Counted from the first letter of the stretch, positions 16,489-25,817 are shown. The stretch: 64,000 bases of DNA from Lacinutrix jangbogonensis (GCF_000797445.1 NZ_JSWF01000019.1:62001-126000); one strand, 5' to 3'. Numbers and translations: made by a program. The notes: generated by a model not told the origin, from the sequence alone.

Positions 16489-18555
16489 TTATAGTAGTTT
16501 TTCTTTTTCTAAAGTTTCTTTAATTTTTTTATGTTTTTCCCAAAACTGTAATTCTATTTTCTCAATAGTTTCCTCGTATTTTGGATGATTTTGCAATCGT
16601 TTCAATAAAGGATCTTCTTCGAAAAACAAAATCACCCAATATTGGAAACCATCTTGTAAACTAAATTTATTGTAAGCTTCTATGGCTTTATCTGGCATGT
16701 TTTCATAAAGATAAAGCATCGCTAAACTTCCCTCTCTGTAAATTGACTCATCTTTTTCCAAGTAGTCTTTATATTTACTTAGGTATTGTTCAGCTTTATT
16801 AGAAAACCCCATTTTATTGAAAGTGTAAGCAATTTTTATATTCTCTTCAGGATATAGATCAATTTTATTGGCAGAAAGTATATCAATATATTTTTCATAA
16901 TAAAATAATGCATTATTATAATCTTCTTGAAAATAATACATTTTGGCTAAATCTTGAGTAATATCAATCCGTGTAGTATCTTTTTTCCATTCTATTAGCA
17001 TTTTATTTGTTAAGGATTTTAAATCTTTGGTATTAGCATAATCTATAAAGTTTTTTAAATATGGAGCGTAAGGATTACTAGGATTATATTTCAAAGATTC
17101 TTCAATGTATTTTGAGGCTTCTTTAGCAAACCCATTTTGGACTAAGGCATTGCTCAAATTTAGATAGATAAAGCTTTTAGATACAGAGTCGTTAGCTTCA
17201 ATATTCAATTTAATTCCTTTTAATGCATTCGTGAGGTATTTATTTGTGTCTGGAACAGCTCGAGCATATAAATTAGATAAAATTAATACTGCAGAAGAAG
17301 CATTTGGGTTGTAATCTAGTGCTTTTTCCAAGTAAGGTATCGCTAACTTAAACTCGTTTGTATTTATATAATATAGAGCTTTTGCAATCAGAGGTAATTC
17401 AGAAGTAGAATCATACAACAAGGCATTATCTGCATACTCATTTAATTTGTCTAAATATTTTTTTTCAATTTTATTTAAATCTAAATAATAATAACAAATA
17501 GCAATCTGAGCATAAGCGTTAGCGTATTTTGAATCTTGTTGAATCGCTTTTTCAAAATAAGCAATAGCTTCATTTAAGTCAGCCTTATTCCCTTGTTGAT
17601 ACTCTAGACCTTTTAAATAATAATCATAGGCAATAATATTGTCTGTTGGCTTTTTTTCAATAAGCGCCAATTCTTTTGGTGTTACATTCGCTTCTATTGC
17701 GAAGGCGATCTTTTTTGCAATGATATTTTGAAGCTCAAAAACATTGTCAAGTTTGTATTTGTATTGTTCAGACCAAATAGGACTATCATCATTGGCATCT
17801 ATCAGTTGAATACTTAGAAGTACTTCATTTCCTATTTTTTGTCCACTTCCCTCTATTAAATAGCTCACACCTAGTTCCTCGGCAATTTGAGAAACGGTTT
17901 TAGGATTGTTTCTATATTTTTCTGTGGAGGTTCTACTGATCACTCGTAAATCTTTAATTTTTTGAAGATTATTGAGTGAAGATTCCATAACACCATTGAT
18001 AAAATACAAATTAGAATTGTCTTCACTTAGGTTCTTAAAAGGTAAAAACGCAACCGACTTTTCCTTAATTGCTTTTGATTCATTTGAAGTGAATTGGTCT
18101 TTAAAAAAGTACGTAATAGCAATGATTGATATCATTGTGATTGCTATAATATATCTATTTACATTTCTGTTTTTTGTGACAGGCTTTTTCGTTTCTTCTT
18201 CTTCTTCTTCTTCTTCTTCTTTTCTGGTTTTAGTTTCACCAGGAGGATAGCCATAATATTCGCGATAGCATTTTGTAAAATAGGAAGGATTACGAAAGCC
18301 AACTTTAAATGCAATTTCTGAGGCGGTTTGTTCAGTTTCTAATAATAACTCTGCCGCTTTCTGTAAACGTATTTCTCGGATAAACTGACTGGCGGACAAA
18401 TTGGTTTGCTTTTTAATTTTTCTAAGCAAATTAGAACGACTCATATTCATCAAGTCTGCCAATTCTGAAACTCCAAAATTTTCATTAGAGATATTATCTA
18501 TAATAAACGATTCAGCTTGTTCGATAAATTTTCCTTGATACGAGATATTAGACAT
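16489..18555 (-). CDS. AraC-type HTH regulator with membrane segment, FlgO/TolB-like domain and TPRs
   Basis: A one-component regulator of about 688 residues from the ATG at 18555 (MSNISYQ). A longer in-frame ORF reaches 18630 but adds an unlikely N-terminus. An AraC helix-turn-helix pair comes first (GFRNPSYFTKCYREYYGYPPG). A nine-glutamate run, one transmembrane helix, a FlgO-like domain (SVAFLPFKNLSEDNSNLYFINGV and SYLIEGSGQKIG) and then eight or so TPR units follow. This architecture is common in Flavobacteria, where the sensor half is periplasmic and DNA binding cytoplasmic. It is divergent from the ankyrin gene at 18792, its probable target together with the genes after it. The ligand is unknown. 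Confidence 0.9.
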   Translation of the reverse strand: MSNISYQGKFIEQAESFIIDNISNENFGVSELADLMNMSRSNLLRKIKKQTNLSASQFIREIRLQKAAELLLETEQTASEIAFKVGFRNPSYFTKCYREYYGYPPGETKTRKEEEEEEEEETKKPVTKNRNVNRYIIAITMISIIAITYFFKDQFTSNESKAIKEKSVAFLPFKNLSEDNSNLYFINGVMESSLNNLQKIKDLRVISRTSTEKYRNNPKTVSQIAEELGVSYLIEGSGQKIGNEVLLSIQLIDANDDSPIWSEQYKYKLDNVFELQNIIAKKIAFAIEANVTPKELALIEKKPTDNIIAYDYYLKGLEYQQGNKADLNEAIAYFEKAIQQDSKYANAYAQIAICYYYLDLNKIEKKYLDKLNEYADNALLYDSTSELPLIAKALYYINTNEFKLAIPYLEKALDYNPNASSAVLILSNLYARAVPDTNKYLTNALKGIKLNIEANDSVSKSFIYLNLSNALVQNGFAKEASKYIEESLKYNPSNPYAPYLKNFIDYANTKDLKSLTNKMLIEWKKDTTRIDITQDLAKMYYFQEDYNNALFYYEKYIDILSANKIDLYPEENIKIAYTFNKMGFSNKAEQYLSKYKDYLEKDESIYREGSLAMLYLYENMPDKAIEAYNKFSLQDGFQYWVILFFEEDPLLKRLQNHPKYEETIEKIELQFWEKHKKIKETLEKEKLL

Positions 18556-18791
18556 GCAGCTTTTTATATTAACAAATGTATTAATTTTTATTAAAACAAA
18601 AATGGTTCTGAATTCAAAGTTTTCTAACAAAAAATAGTCGTTTGCGTCATAATTTATATAGCTGCGTCATAATTTTCATTCTATCATTAAATTTTATACA
18701 ATAGGCTGCATAAGGGTTAGAGAGAATATTACTTCTTGTCAGATATTTGTAGAAACAAAAATCAAGTTATTAATCAATATAAATTTAAATT

Positions 18792-19385
18792 ATGAAAACA
18801 TTTCAAATTACTTCAATCAAGATAACAATTCAAATGTTATTCTTTACCCTTTTATTAACAAGCTCATGCGCACAATCTGACAAGAAAACAAGCTCAGATA
18901 GTGCTGTTCAAACAACAAGAACAGTAAACAAACCAAGTATAGATATTCATGGTGCTGTATTAACCGGAAATTTGGAAGCAGTTAAGCAGCATATTGAAGC
19001 AGGAACTGATATTAATCAAAAAGAGGCTATGTCTGGATCTACACCTTTAATGTCGGCAGCTACATTTAATAAAACTGAAATTGCTAAAGTACTTATCAAT
19101 GCAAAAGCAGATTTGTCTTTAATAAATAATGATGGAGGAACTGCACTGCATACAGCAGCTTTCTTTGGTCGTTTAGAAATTGTACAATTACTTATAGATG
19201 CAAAAGCAGACAAAACCATTCGTAATAATTTTGGAGCTACACCAAGGGAAACTGTTATGGTAGATTTCGCTCAAATGAAACCAATTTATGAAATGCTAAC
19301 GCAACAATTAAAACCAATGGGGTTTACATTAGATCTTAATGAATTACAAAAAGCACGTCCTGTTGTGGCAATGATGTTAAAATAA
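18792..19385 (+). CDS. Ankyrin-repeat lipoprotein
   Basis: A 197-residue exported protein with a lipobox (LLLTSSC, Cys near residue 26), so it is anchored in a membrane facing the periplasm. Three to four ankyrin repeats follow (DIHGAVLTGNLEAVKQHIEAG, STPLMSAATFNKTEIAKVL, GGTALHTAAFFGRLEIVQLL; each given separately). It starts 237 bases from the divergent AraC-TPR regulator and is followed after 12 bases by the acyltransferase gene, so it is the first gene of a probable operon. It would bind a partner protein; the partner cannot be named. Confidence 0.88.
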   Translation: MKTFQITSIKITIQMLFFTLLLTSSCAQSDKKTSSDSAVQTTRTVNKPSIDIHGAVLTGNLEAVKQHIEAGTDINQKEAMSGSTPLMSAATFNKTEIAKVLINAKADLSLINNDGGTALHTAAFFGRLEIVQLLIDAKADKTIRNNFGATPRETVMVDFAQMKPIYEMLTQQLKPMGFTLDLNELQKARPVVAMMLK

Positions 19386-19397
19386 ACATAAAATAAG

Positions 19398-20480
19398 ATG
19401 ACAACAGAAAGAAGATACGATATAGATTGGCTAAGAGTAATTGCCATTGGTTTACTACTAATTTATCATATAGCTATTATATTTCAGCCTTGGGCAATGT
19501 TTATAGGTTTTATGAGAAGTGAAGAAGCTTTAGAAGGACTTTGGAAACCAATGACTATGTTGAATGTTTGGAGAATACCATTATTGTTTTTTGTATCAGG
19601 AATGGGGCTATATTTTGCAATGAAAAAAAGAAATTGGAAACAGCTATTTTTTGAACGTGGTAAAAGAATTCTCTTGCCCTTTGTTTTTGGCTATTTTGCG
19701 ATTACACCTATACATGTGTATATTTTTCAGGCTCATTATAACATGTCTTTAAGTTACTATTCAAGCAGTGGGCATTTGTGGTTTTTAGGTAACATTTTTG
19801 TATACGTTCTATTGTTGTCTCCTCTTTTTTTCTATTTACAAAAAAATGATAATGGAAGATTCAAAAAGATCATTTCAAAAGTTATGAGTTATGCCTTTGG
19901 GCCAATATCCATATCTGCTTTTTTTATGTTGGAAGTGGTTTTAATAAAACCACAACTATTTGAAATGTATGCACAAAATTGGCATGGATTTTTTATTGGC
20001 TTACTTGCTTTCTTTTTTGGATTTATTTTTGTCTACAGTGGAACTACTTTTTGGCAAACAGTTTCTAAATGGAAGTGGTTATATATTAGTTTAGCAACTA
20101 TCCTTTTCATAATTCGTTTTACTGGGTTTGAGTCTATATCAAACATGTATTTTACGGCTATAGAATCTGTTTCTTGGATATTAGGTGTTTTTGGAATTGG
20201 GTATAGTTACCTTAATAAATCAAGTAGAATATTAAGCTATTTAAGTGCAGCTGTTTATCCTGTTTATATCATTCATATGTTTGTTTTATATGCAGTGGCA
20301 TTATTAATACTTCCATTAGATATTCACCCTATGTTAAAGTTTATAGGAATAACCATATTTACTTTTATCGTTTGTTTTCTTATTTATGAATTCATTCTAA
20401 AAAGAATTGCATTTATAAGACCTTTATTTGGGTTAAAATGGAAATTTAATAGAAATGTAAAGACGTTAAGTGAAAAGTAA
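19398..20480 (+). CDS. Acyltransferase-3 family membrane protein
   Basis: A 360-residue inner-membrane protein with about ten hydrophobic helices. The start RRYDIDWLRVIAIGLLLIYH carries the Acyltransferase-3 signature, with the catalytic His near residue 23. FFVSGMGLYFAMKKRNWKQL with the following Arg-rich loop and the SGHLWFLGN segment are also typical. Members transfer acyl or succinyl groups to periplasmic glycans or exopolysaccharide (OpgC/OafA-like); the acceptor here is unknown. It is the second gene of the run from 18792. Confidence 0.9.
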   Translation: MTTERRYDIDWLRVIAIGLLLIYHIAIIFQPWAMFIGFMRSEEALEGLWKPMTMLNVWRIPLLFFVSGMGLYFAMKKRNWKQLFFERGKRILLPFVFGYFAITPIHVYIFQAHYNMSLSYYSSSGHLWFLGNIFVYVLLLSPLFFYLQKNDNGRFKKIISKVMSYAFGPISISAFFMLEVVLIKPQLFEMYAQNWHGFFIGLLAFFFGFIFVYSGTTFWQTVSKWKWLYISLATILFIIRFTGFESISNMYFTAIESVSWILGVFGIGYSYLNKSSRILSYLSAAVYPVYIIHMFVLYAVALLILPLDIHPMLKFIGITIFTFIVCFLIYEFILKRIAFIRPLFGLKWKFNRNVKTLSEK

Positions 20481-20503
20481 AAAACTTTGTAATTCAATAA
20501 GTT

Positions 20504-21211
20504 ATGATAAAATTATTTAGAAAAAATAGACTAAAAATGATCACTCAGAATAAATTTGGAGTCTATTTAGCCTATGCAACAGGAGAAATTATTTTGGTTA
20601 TAGTAGGTATCCTTATTGCATTAGCTATCAATGAACATTCAAATAGTGAAAAAAAAGTAGAGCTGCGTAACTCATACATTATTCAATTAAATGACGAAGC
20701 AGATCGTAATTTAAAAAAGTTAACCTTTTTAGATAACGAGGCTAAGCAAATGCTCAAAGAGTTAAATACGATATTCAAATTATTATTAAATAAAGAATAT
20801 GATAACCCAAAATTATCGACTAAATCTTTTTTCCTAATTGTTTCTAAAAAGTTTTATCCAGTAATGATAACCTATGAAAATTTGAAATTTTCTGGTGATT
20901 TAAAACTATTTGATAATTTAAATTTACGTAACGCTATCTCTGAAACATACGAAACATTCAATCCTATTGAAAAATTGGAGTCTTCAGAACAACAAGCAAT
21001 TGAAGCCTATTACGAGAATTTTTTAATGCCAAAAGTTAAATTTAGAACTATGGGTGTTTCTTCTGAAAACTATGGAAAAGATATTTATTTTGAAAATATG
21101 GTTTTGACCAGAATGACGACTATAGCACAAAACCAAGAGGCGTATACAAATGCTATTGAATCAATTGAAAGATTGAAAAAAACTTTTACTGAATTACAAA
21201 ACACAAATTAA
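20504..21211 (+). CDS. DUF6090 membrane protein
   Basis: A 235-residue protein with the DUF6090 hallmark: a short basic start (MIKLFRKNRLKMITQNKF), then one transmembrane helix in YATGEIILVIVGILIALAIN. The remainder is a long, mostly helical extracytoplasmic region with coiled-coil character (NDEADRNLKKLTFLDNEAKQ). DUF6090 proteins are abundant and multi-copy in Flavobacteria with no assigned role. It follows the acyltransferase gene by 23 bases and is probably co-transcribed. Confidence 0.87.
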   Translation: MIKLFRKNRLKMITQNKFGVYLAYATGEIILVIVGILIALAINEHSNSEKKVELRNSYIIQLNDEADRNLKKLTFLDNEAKQMLKELNTIFKLLLNKEYDNPKLSTKSFFLIVSKKFYPVMITYENLKFSGDLKLFDNLNLRNAISETYETFNPIEKLESSEQQAIEAYYENFLMPKVKFRTMGVSSENYGKDIYFENMVLTRMTTIAQNQEAYTNAIESIERLKKTFTELQNTN

Positions 21212-21327
21212 AATAATGCTTGATTTTAGAGGAATGTATTGTTTTACTTTTGATGTACTTAAGAAGTGTATTGTAGCCTGAAAAAAGAAAATCACAATAA
21301 GTAAAACAATCTAAAAACTATCATATC

Positions 21328-22368
21328 ATGACAAAAAAACGAACAAAACAGATGCTTAAATTACTATTTATTCTTGCCAGCATATTTTCTTTAACATTCG
21401 TTCCATGGACTTTAGTAAAAGCTTGGGGACTGCCACTACCAAATTCAGTTCAGGAACAATTAGATGAGGCGATTACTAATTATGATTTCGAGGGAATGAT
21501 TGTTTATGTAGACCAATCAGATCAAGAACCTCAATATTTTGCTTCCGGTTGGCATAATCGCGAATCTAAAATACCGGCTAAACCTGAAGCGCTTTTTAAA
21601 ATAGCGAGTATTAGTAAGTTGTACGATGCTGTTGCTGTTACCAAATTGGTAAGTAACGGGAGACTTTCTTTAGATAAAACAGTTGCAGATTATTTTCCAG
21701 AACTAGTAGGTGTTATCGATAATGCAGAGAAGATTACGTTACGGGTAATGATTCAGCATAAAAGCGGAATGCCAAACTTTACAGATGCGCCTAATTTTTG
21801 GGCAAACCCAACAGAAAATTTTGATGAAAGTATTGCATTAATTAAAGGCAAACCTGCCAATTTTGAACCTGGTGAAGGTTATGAATATTGCAACACTAAC
21901 TACTTGTTAATCAATAAAATAATGGACAATGTGTTAGGCTATAAAAATTTTCAATACATTCAAGAAAAAGTACTAATTCCGTTGAACCTTAACAACACTT
22001 TTGGTTCTTTAAAAGAAGTAAATCTAGAGCATGTAATGAGTGGTTATCATGTAGGGCATATAGATGATTTAAAAACAGATGATCATGGAATGCTTGCTAC
22101 TGCAGAAGACGTCGGTATTTTCCTTAGAGCTTTAAATGATGGATCTGTGTTTGATGATGATGAGCAAGAAATCTATTCCTCCATTTACCAGTATGAACAT
22201 TCTGGTTGGGTTCCAGGATACCAGAGTTTTGCAAAATATTACAAGGATATTGGTGCTGTAATTGTTGCTTTCTACAACACTACTGATCCTAAACTTTACA
22301 ATTGGAACTTATCAGAAATCATTAATAAAAGAATGTATAAAATATTAAAAAAACAAAAAAATGAATAA
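21328..22368 (+). CDS. Serine hydrolase of the beta-lactamase/PBP class C family
   Basis: A 346-residue exported enzyme with an N-terminal signal or anchor helix (residues 9-31). The active-site SxxK is seen in KIASISKLYDAV (Ser near residue 95), and the second motif is Tyr-x-Asn in YEYCNTNYL. The last third is shorter than usual for the family and HSGWVPGYQSF probably supplies the third motif (HxG-like). It could hydrolyse D-amino-acid peptides or esters in the periplasm; the substrate is not readable. The thioredoxin gene overlaps its 3' end by eight bases, so both are coupled. Confidence 0.88.
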   Translation: MTKKRTKQMLKLLFILASIFSLTFVPWTLVKAWGLPLPNSVQEQLDEAITNYDFEGMIVYVDQSDQEPQYFASGWHNRESKIPAKPEALFKIASISKLYDAVAVTKLVSNGRLSLDKTVADYFPELVGVIDNAEKITLRVMIQHKSGMPNFTDAPNFWANPTENFDESIALIKGKPANFEPGEGYEYCNTNYLLINKIMDNVLGYKNFQYIQEKVLIPLNLNNTFGSLKEVNLEHVMSGYHVGHIDDLKTDDHGMLATAEDVGIFLRALNDGSVFDDDEQEIYSSIYQYEHSGWVPGYQSFAKYYKDIGAVIVAFYNTTDPKLYNWNLSEIINKRMYKILKKQKNE

Positions 22369-22834
22369 TAAAAAAAACAGTTCTAAAAAGAAATCGCATC
22401 CTTTTTGGCGATTTTTCTGGCTTACCTTTCTTGTAGTTTCTCTTTGGTTTGCATGGTACTCATTTTATGCACCCTCAAATGATATTACTTGGACAAATGA
22501 CATTAAATCTGCTCAAAGACTTACCAACAATTCTGACAAAAACATTATGGTATTCTTTACTGCGGAATGGTGTTCACCTTGTCGCATTATGAAGCGTAAA
22601 GTTTTTGCTGATAACGAAATTATGAAAGCTATTAATTCGAAAGTTGTATCAGTTGAGATTAATATTGATAACCCGAATTCTGAAGCACTAGTAAAACAAT
22701 ATAATATTGGTGCAACACCAACAACCATTTTTATTAATCCTGAAGGAAAAGTAATTGATTACGCTATTGGAAAAGTGGAGAAAACAAAATTCCTTGAAAT
22801 GCTTGAAAATCAAAAAAGGTTTTCAGAAAAGTAA
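22361..22834 (+). CDS. Membrane-anchored thioredoxin-family protein
   Basis: A 157-residue protein. A basic start and one transmembrane helix (FWRFFWLTFLVVSLWFAWYSF) place the thioredoxin domain in the periplasm. The active site is WCSPCR (Cys near residues 71 and 74), and the cis-proline region is GATPTTIFINPEG. It should act as a periplasmic dithiol oxidoreductase. It overlaps the end of the serine hydrolase gene by eight bases, and the hydrolase or the DUF6090 product could be a substrate. Length and fold are normal for the family. Confidence 0.91.
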   Translation: MNNKKNSSKKKSHPFWRFFWLTFLVVSLWFAWYSFYAPSNDITWTNDIKSAQRLTNNSDKNIMVFFTAEWCSPCRIMKRKVFADNEIMKAINSKVVSVEINIDNPNSEALVKQYNIGATPTTIFINPEGKVIDYAIGKVEKTKFLEMLENQKRFSEK

Positions 22835-22906
22835 AAAAACAGAAATAACAAAAAATTTAATATAGAAAAGTAAACATCAATTTAAACAATCAAAAAACGA
22901 ACAATT

Positions 22907-23524
22907 ATGAAATCAATTAAAATGAAAACAGTCAAAAAACAAATTTTATTAAGAGTGGCTTGTGTAGCTTTTACATTATTATCTACTATAACATATGCAC
23001 AAAACACAAATACAGAAACAACAACACAAAGAGATGGTTTTATCTTTGAATTTGTTGTAGGTGGAGGTGTTATAGGTCTAGAAGATAGTGCAGGTATTCA
23101 AACCTTCGACACATCTCAAGGAACGTTCGTTTTTCCAGATTTAAAGTTAGGCTATATGCTAAATGAAAAGTTCGCTATTACTGTTTCTATGCCAGGAAAT
23201 ATATACGAATTTCAGGATAACGACAGACATTTTGGAGGTATAATTCCATCTGTTTAATATTGGGTAAAAGATAGTTGGTAGATTCATGGCGGACTTGGCT
23301 TAGCAATAGATTCGCCAGCACTATATGATATTAAAGACAATGTAAATGATGATTGGAACCTTGGTTTCGCTGTTATGGCAAGTACAGGTTACGAAATTTA
23401 CAAAAAGAAAAACTTTGTTCTTAATGTTCAATCCAAATTAGTTATTGGTCGTGCGTTATTAGATGGAGATGCACATAGAGATGCAACAATCTTTAATGTA
23501 GGATTAGGATTTAGCTGGTTTTAA
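22907..23524 (+). pseudogene. Outer-membrane beta-barrel protein broken by two in-frame stops
   Basis: One frame runs for 206 codons with a signal peptide (to about TYAQ, residue 31) and a beta-barrel pattern ending in GLGFSWF. It contains two internal stops: TAA at 23255-23257 after FGGIIPSV and TAG at 23291-23293 after YWVKDSW. The sequence after each stop continues in the same frame as good barrel strands (IHGGLGLAIDSPALYD), so these are nonsense changes, not frameshifts. The intact part before the first stop is only 116 residues. It probably was a porin-like OMP and is now decayed. Confidence 0.8.
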
Positions 23525-23567
23525 GCTTTAATATAAATTATGAATAATAATATTTAAACTGAGAATC

Positions 23568-24137
23568 ATGAAAAAAACCTTATTGACCTTACTTTTGTGC
23601 GGACTAACTTTAATCGCCAAATCTCAAAACACAAGTGTAGAAAAATCAACATACGGATTACAAACTGGAGTTTTAGGAATCTGGGCATATAATGAAGTAA
23701 AACTATCAAATACCATAGCATTAAGAATAGAGATTGGTTTTGATTTTGGTATATGGGAAACTACTTTTTATGATGATTATGATTCTCCATTTCTGCTGGC
23801 TCCTGTTATACTTGTTGAGCCAAGATTCTATTACAACCTCAAAAAACGTTCAGAGAACTCAAAACGAATTGATGGAAATAGTGGCAATTTTATTGCTTTA
23901 AAAATGGGGTATCATCCAGATTGGTTTGTCCTGTTCAATACTGACAATGCTCCTGTAGTAAGTGATTTCTCTATAATACCAACTTGGGGAATTAGAAGAA
24001 ATTTAGGAGAACATTTTAATTTTGAAGCAGGTCTTGGTGCAGGATTTAGTCACACATTTGCTAAACGAGCTGGTTATTCAAAGGACAAAAGTGAATTCGA
24101 ATTAAATATGCACTTACGAATAGGGTATAGATTTTAA
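23568..24137 (+). CDS. Predicted outer-membrane beta-barrel protein
   Basis: A 189-residue protein with a signal peptide (cleavage near KSQ, residue 20) and alternating hydrophobic/polar strands. It ends in the aromatic residue expected of a barrel (LRIGYRF). The sequence resembles small eight-stranded OmpW/OmpA-barrel type proteins of Bacteroidetes (LAPVILVEPRFYYNLKKR). No binding function can be assigned. It follows the broken OMP gene by 43 bases and may share its original transcript. Confidence 0.8.
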   Translation: MKKTLLTLLLCGLTLIAKSQNTSVEKSTYGLQTGVLGIWAYNEVKLSNTIALRIEIGFDFGIWETTFYDDYDSPFLLAPVILVEPRFYYNLKKRSENSKRIDGNSGNFIALKMGYHPDWFVLFNTDNAPVVSDFSIIPTWGIRRNLGEHFNFEAGLGAGFSHTFAKRAGYSKDKSEFELNMHLRIGYRF

Positions 24138-24234
24138 CATAAAGAAAAACGGTTCTCTATGCTTTGAACAAAATTGTATACGTTGTTGGCATTCATTACG
24201 AAACCTGAACAAATCAACTAACTTAGAATTAAAG

Positions 24235-24429
24235 ATGAGATTTATATTTATACTCTTTTTACTAATAACAATCTCTTGTACAAACAAGAACAAATCAAAA
24301 CAAACCGAAACAAGTATTGATAGTACTGAAAATTTTATTGCAGTTTTAGACACTATTTGGGAAACAGAACAAACACCAATAAGATTAAGAGATTCATTAA
24401 TGAGAATCTACGGAGCAGAATCAAAATGA
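24235..24429 (+). pseudogene. N-terminal fragment of a small lipoprotein
   Basis: A 64-residue ORF with a lipoprotein signal (LLITISC, Cys15) and a polar region with DSTENFIAVLDTIWETEQ and RLRDSLMRIYGAES. The latter resembles the start of DUF6624-type lipoproteins, which are normally two to three times longer. The frame ends right where sequence from an unrelated gene begins (from about 24404-24446). I read it as the head of a gene cut by a recombination or deletion joint. The family name is from memory and uncertain. Confidence 0.6.
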
Positions 24430-24445
24430 AAGTGGGAGAGAAGCA

Positions 24446-24769
24446 GTGGACTTTAATAACAAGACTAATAATAGCAAACAGTATCAATTATTCTTTAAAT
24501 CTATTGATTTCGATAAAGAAAGAAATATCAAAATTCCAAAACAAGATTTAGGCGAACTAAAAGAAAACCTTTTAATTGGTTTAGTTCTTTTAATTGAGAG
24601 CGAAGCGAAAGTTTTATATCTAATTCCATCAACAGTCTTTTTAAACCCAAATACTATATTTATTAGTAATGACGTAATGTTAGCGCATTTATCTAATTGG
24701 GAAATTAGTGTATTTACAAATGCAATACCAGAATTGAGCAAGTATGCTTTAGAAAATGTAAAGCTTTAG
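24446..24769 (+). pseudogene. 5'-truncated copy of the hypothetical gene at 28858
   Basis: This frame matches the C-terminal two-thirds of the 165-residue protein at 28858-29355 closely: both contain YQLFFKSIDFD, KQDLGEL, LYLIPSTVFLNPNTIFISND and LSNWEISVFTNAIPELSKYA. The first about 50 residues are missing, and the frame fuses upstream to the end of the lipoprotein fragment; the only start is a GTG. It is a truncated duplicate. Like the full copy, it lies shortly upstream of a structured element (R5 here, R6 there). Confidence 0.75.
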
Positions 24770-24771
24770 TT

Positions 24772-25099
24772 ATGAAAAGTATATTATTTGTTTGTTCCGC
24801 TAATAAAGACCGTTCAAAGACTGCTGACGATTATTTTAGTAAACATTATCCTGATTTATCTTTTGATTCTGCTGGAACTAATAAGAAACGTGTAATAAGC
24901 TTGGAACAAACTATATAAGCGAAGAACAATTGGATTTAGCATCAACGTGTTTGTTATGGAAAACAAGCATTTAAAAGCTATTAAAGCCCTTTTTGGTAAT
25001 AAGTATTATAATAAAGTAACTGTCCTAAATATTAATGACATCTATAAATATGGTTCTAAAGAATTGATTGAAATTCTAAAGACTAAAATTATTATGTAA
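24772..25099 (+). pseudogene. Frameshifted low-molecular-weight phosphatase-like gene
   Basis: The start encodes MKSILFVCSANKDRSKTADD, the phosphate-binding loop region (Cys8...Arg14) of a small Bacteroidetes protein-tyrosine-phosphatase-like family. The frame stops after about 47 codons. A second frame resumes the family pattern: FVMENKHLKAIKALFGNKYYNK, given here as two parts, then YKYGSKELIEILK. At least one frameshift or small deletion separates them near 24900-24950. The final stop codon lies inside ATTATGTAAAATAG, a motif shared with the structured elements. The gene is inactive as it stands. Confidence 0.8.
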
Positions 25100-25129
25100 A
25101 ATAGAATTTCTAATGAAAACAGAAATAAA

Positions 25130-25783
25130 ACATTAAAAGGAGTTCTAAATAGAACAAGTGCTTAGAATTTTTATTTTCAAAAATTTAAGTTCTTGTGGCA
25201 ATTCACGAGAATCTCGTAGAAAAAAATATCACCTATAAACATCAAGCTACGAGAATTATGATAACATCTAAAAACTAGCTTTTTTTTGGCGCTGGCAATG
25301 CGGTTGGAAATTGTGTTTAAAATAAATGCCATAGCATTTAAATTTTAAAAAGCAATCGAGCGCAATTGCAGTGGCAATTTTACATAACGACTAATTATAG
25401 TACAAATTCGCTAGTTCTGAAGCTTCTTTAGAATCGCGAATTTGAAAAAACTTGAACAATTGTACAGAATATTAAAATTACGCAAAAGATTAAATTGTAA
25501 CAATAAGTAAAATGATAATGTTAAAACACCCAAGTTCTATAGCTACTTATGAAAACAAAAACACTTTGGGATATTTTACATAATATTTAATTATAGCTAT
25601 CACAATTAATGAAATGAATTTGTACTATAATGTTCTGCGTTATGTAACTTTGCTTTGGTAAAAGCGAAGTTAAATTTCTACATTTTCTTTATTTTTTTCT
25701 TCTAAATTGTTTTTATACGATGTTAATGGAACACTCTTTTTACGAAACGACGATAGGAGAGTAGTGGAATGTGTGTGGAATGG
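25130..25783 (+). repeat. Structured dispersed element, copy R5
   Basis: A full-length copy, non-coding. It opens with hairpin GTTCT-AAAT-AGAAC (25142-25155). Stem GCTTAGAATTTTT (25160-25172) pairs with AAAAATTTAAGT (25179-25190). Hairpin AAATGC-CATA-GCATTT (25324-25339) sits inside GCGCT...AGCGC. Long-range stems are ACATAACG (25382-25389) with CGTTATGT (25638-25645) and ATTATAGTAC (25394-25403) with GTACTATAAT (25622-25631). Hairpin AACTTTGC/GCGAAGTT (25646-25671) and the tail ending at 25783 follow. Bases 25191-25318 are identical to 29776-29903 in R6, so these two copies separated recently. Confidence 0.88.
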
Positions 25784-25817
25784 ATATATGTGTTAAGTTT
25801 TTTGTTAATTATTTAAT

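Noticed and set aside
17972-18250. Plus-strand 92-residue frame with poly-serine
   Set aside because: It is the antisense reading of the GAA run and membrane part of the AraC-TPR regulator.
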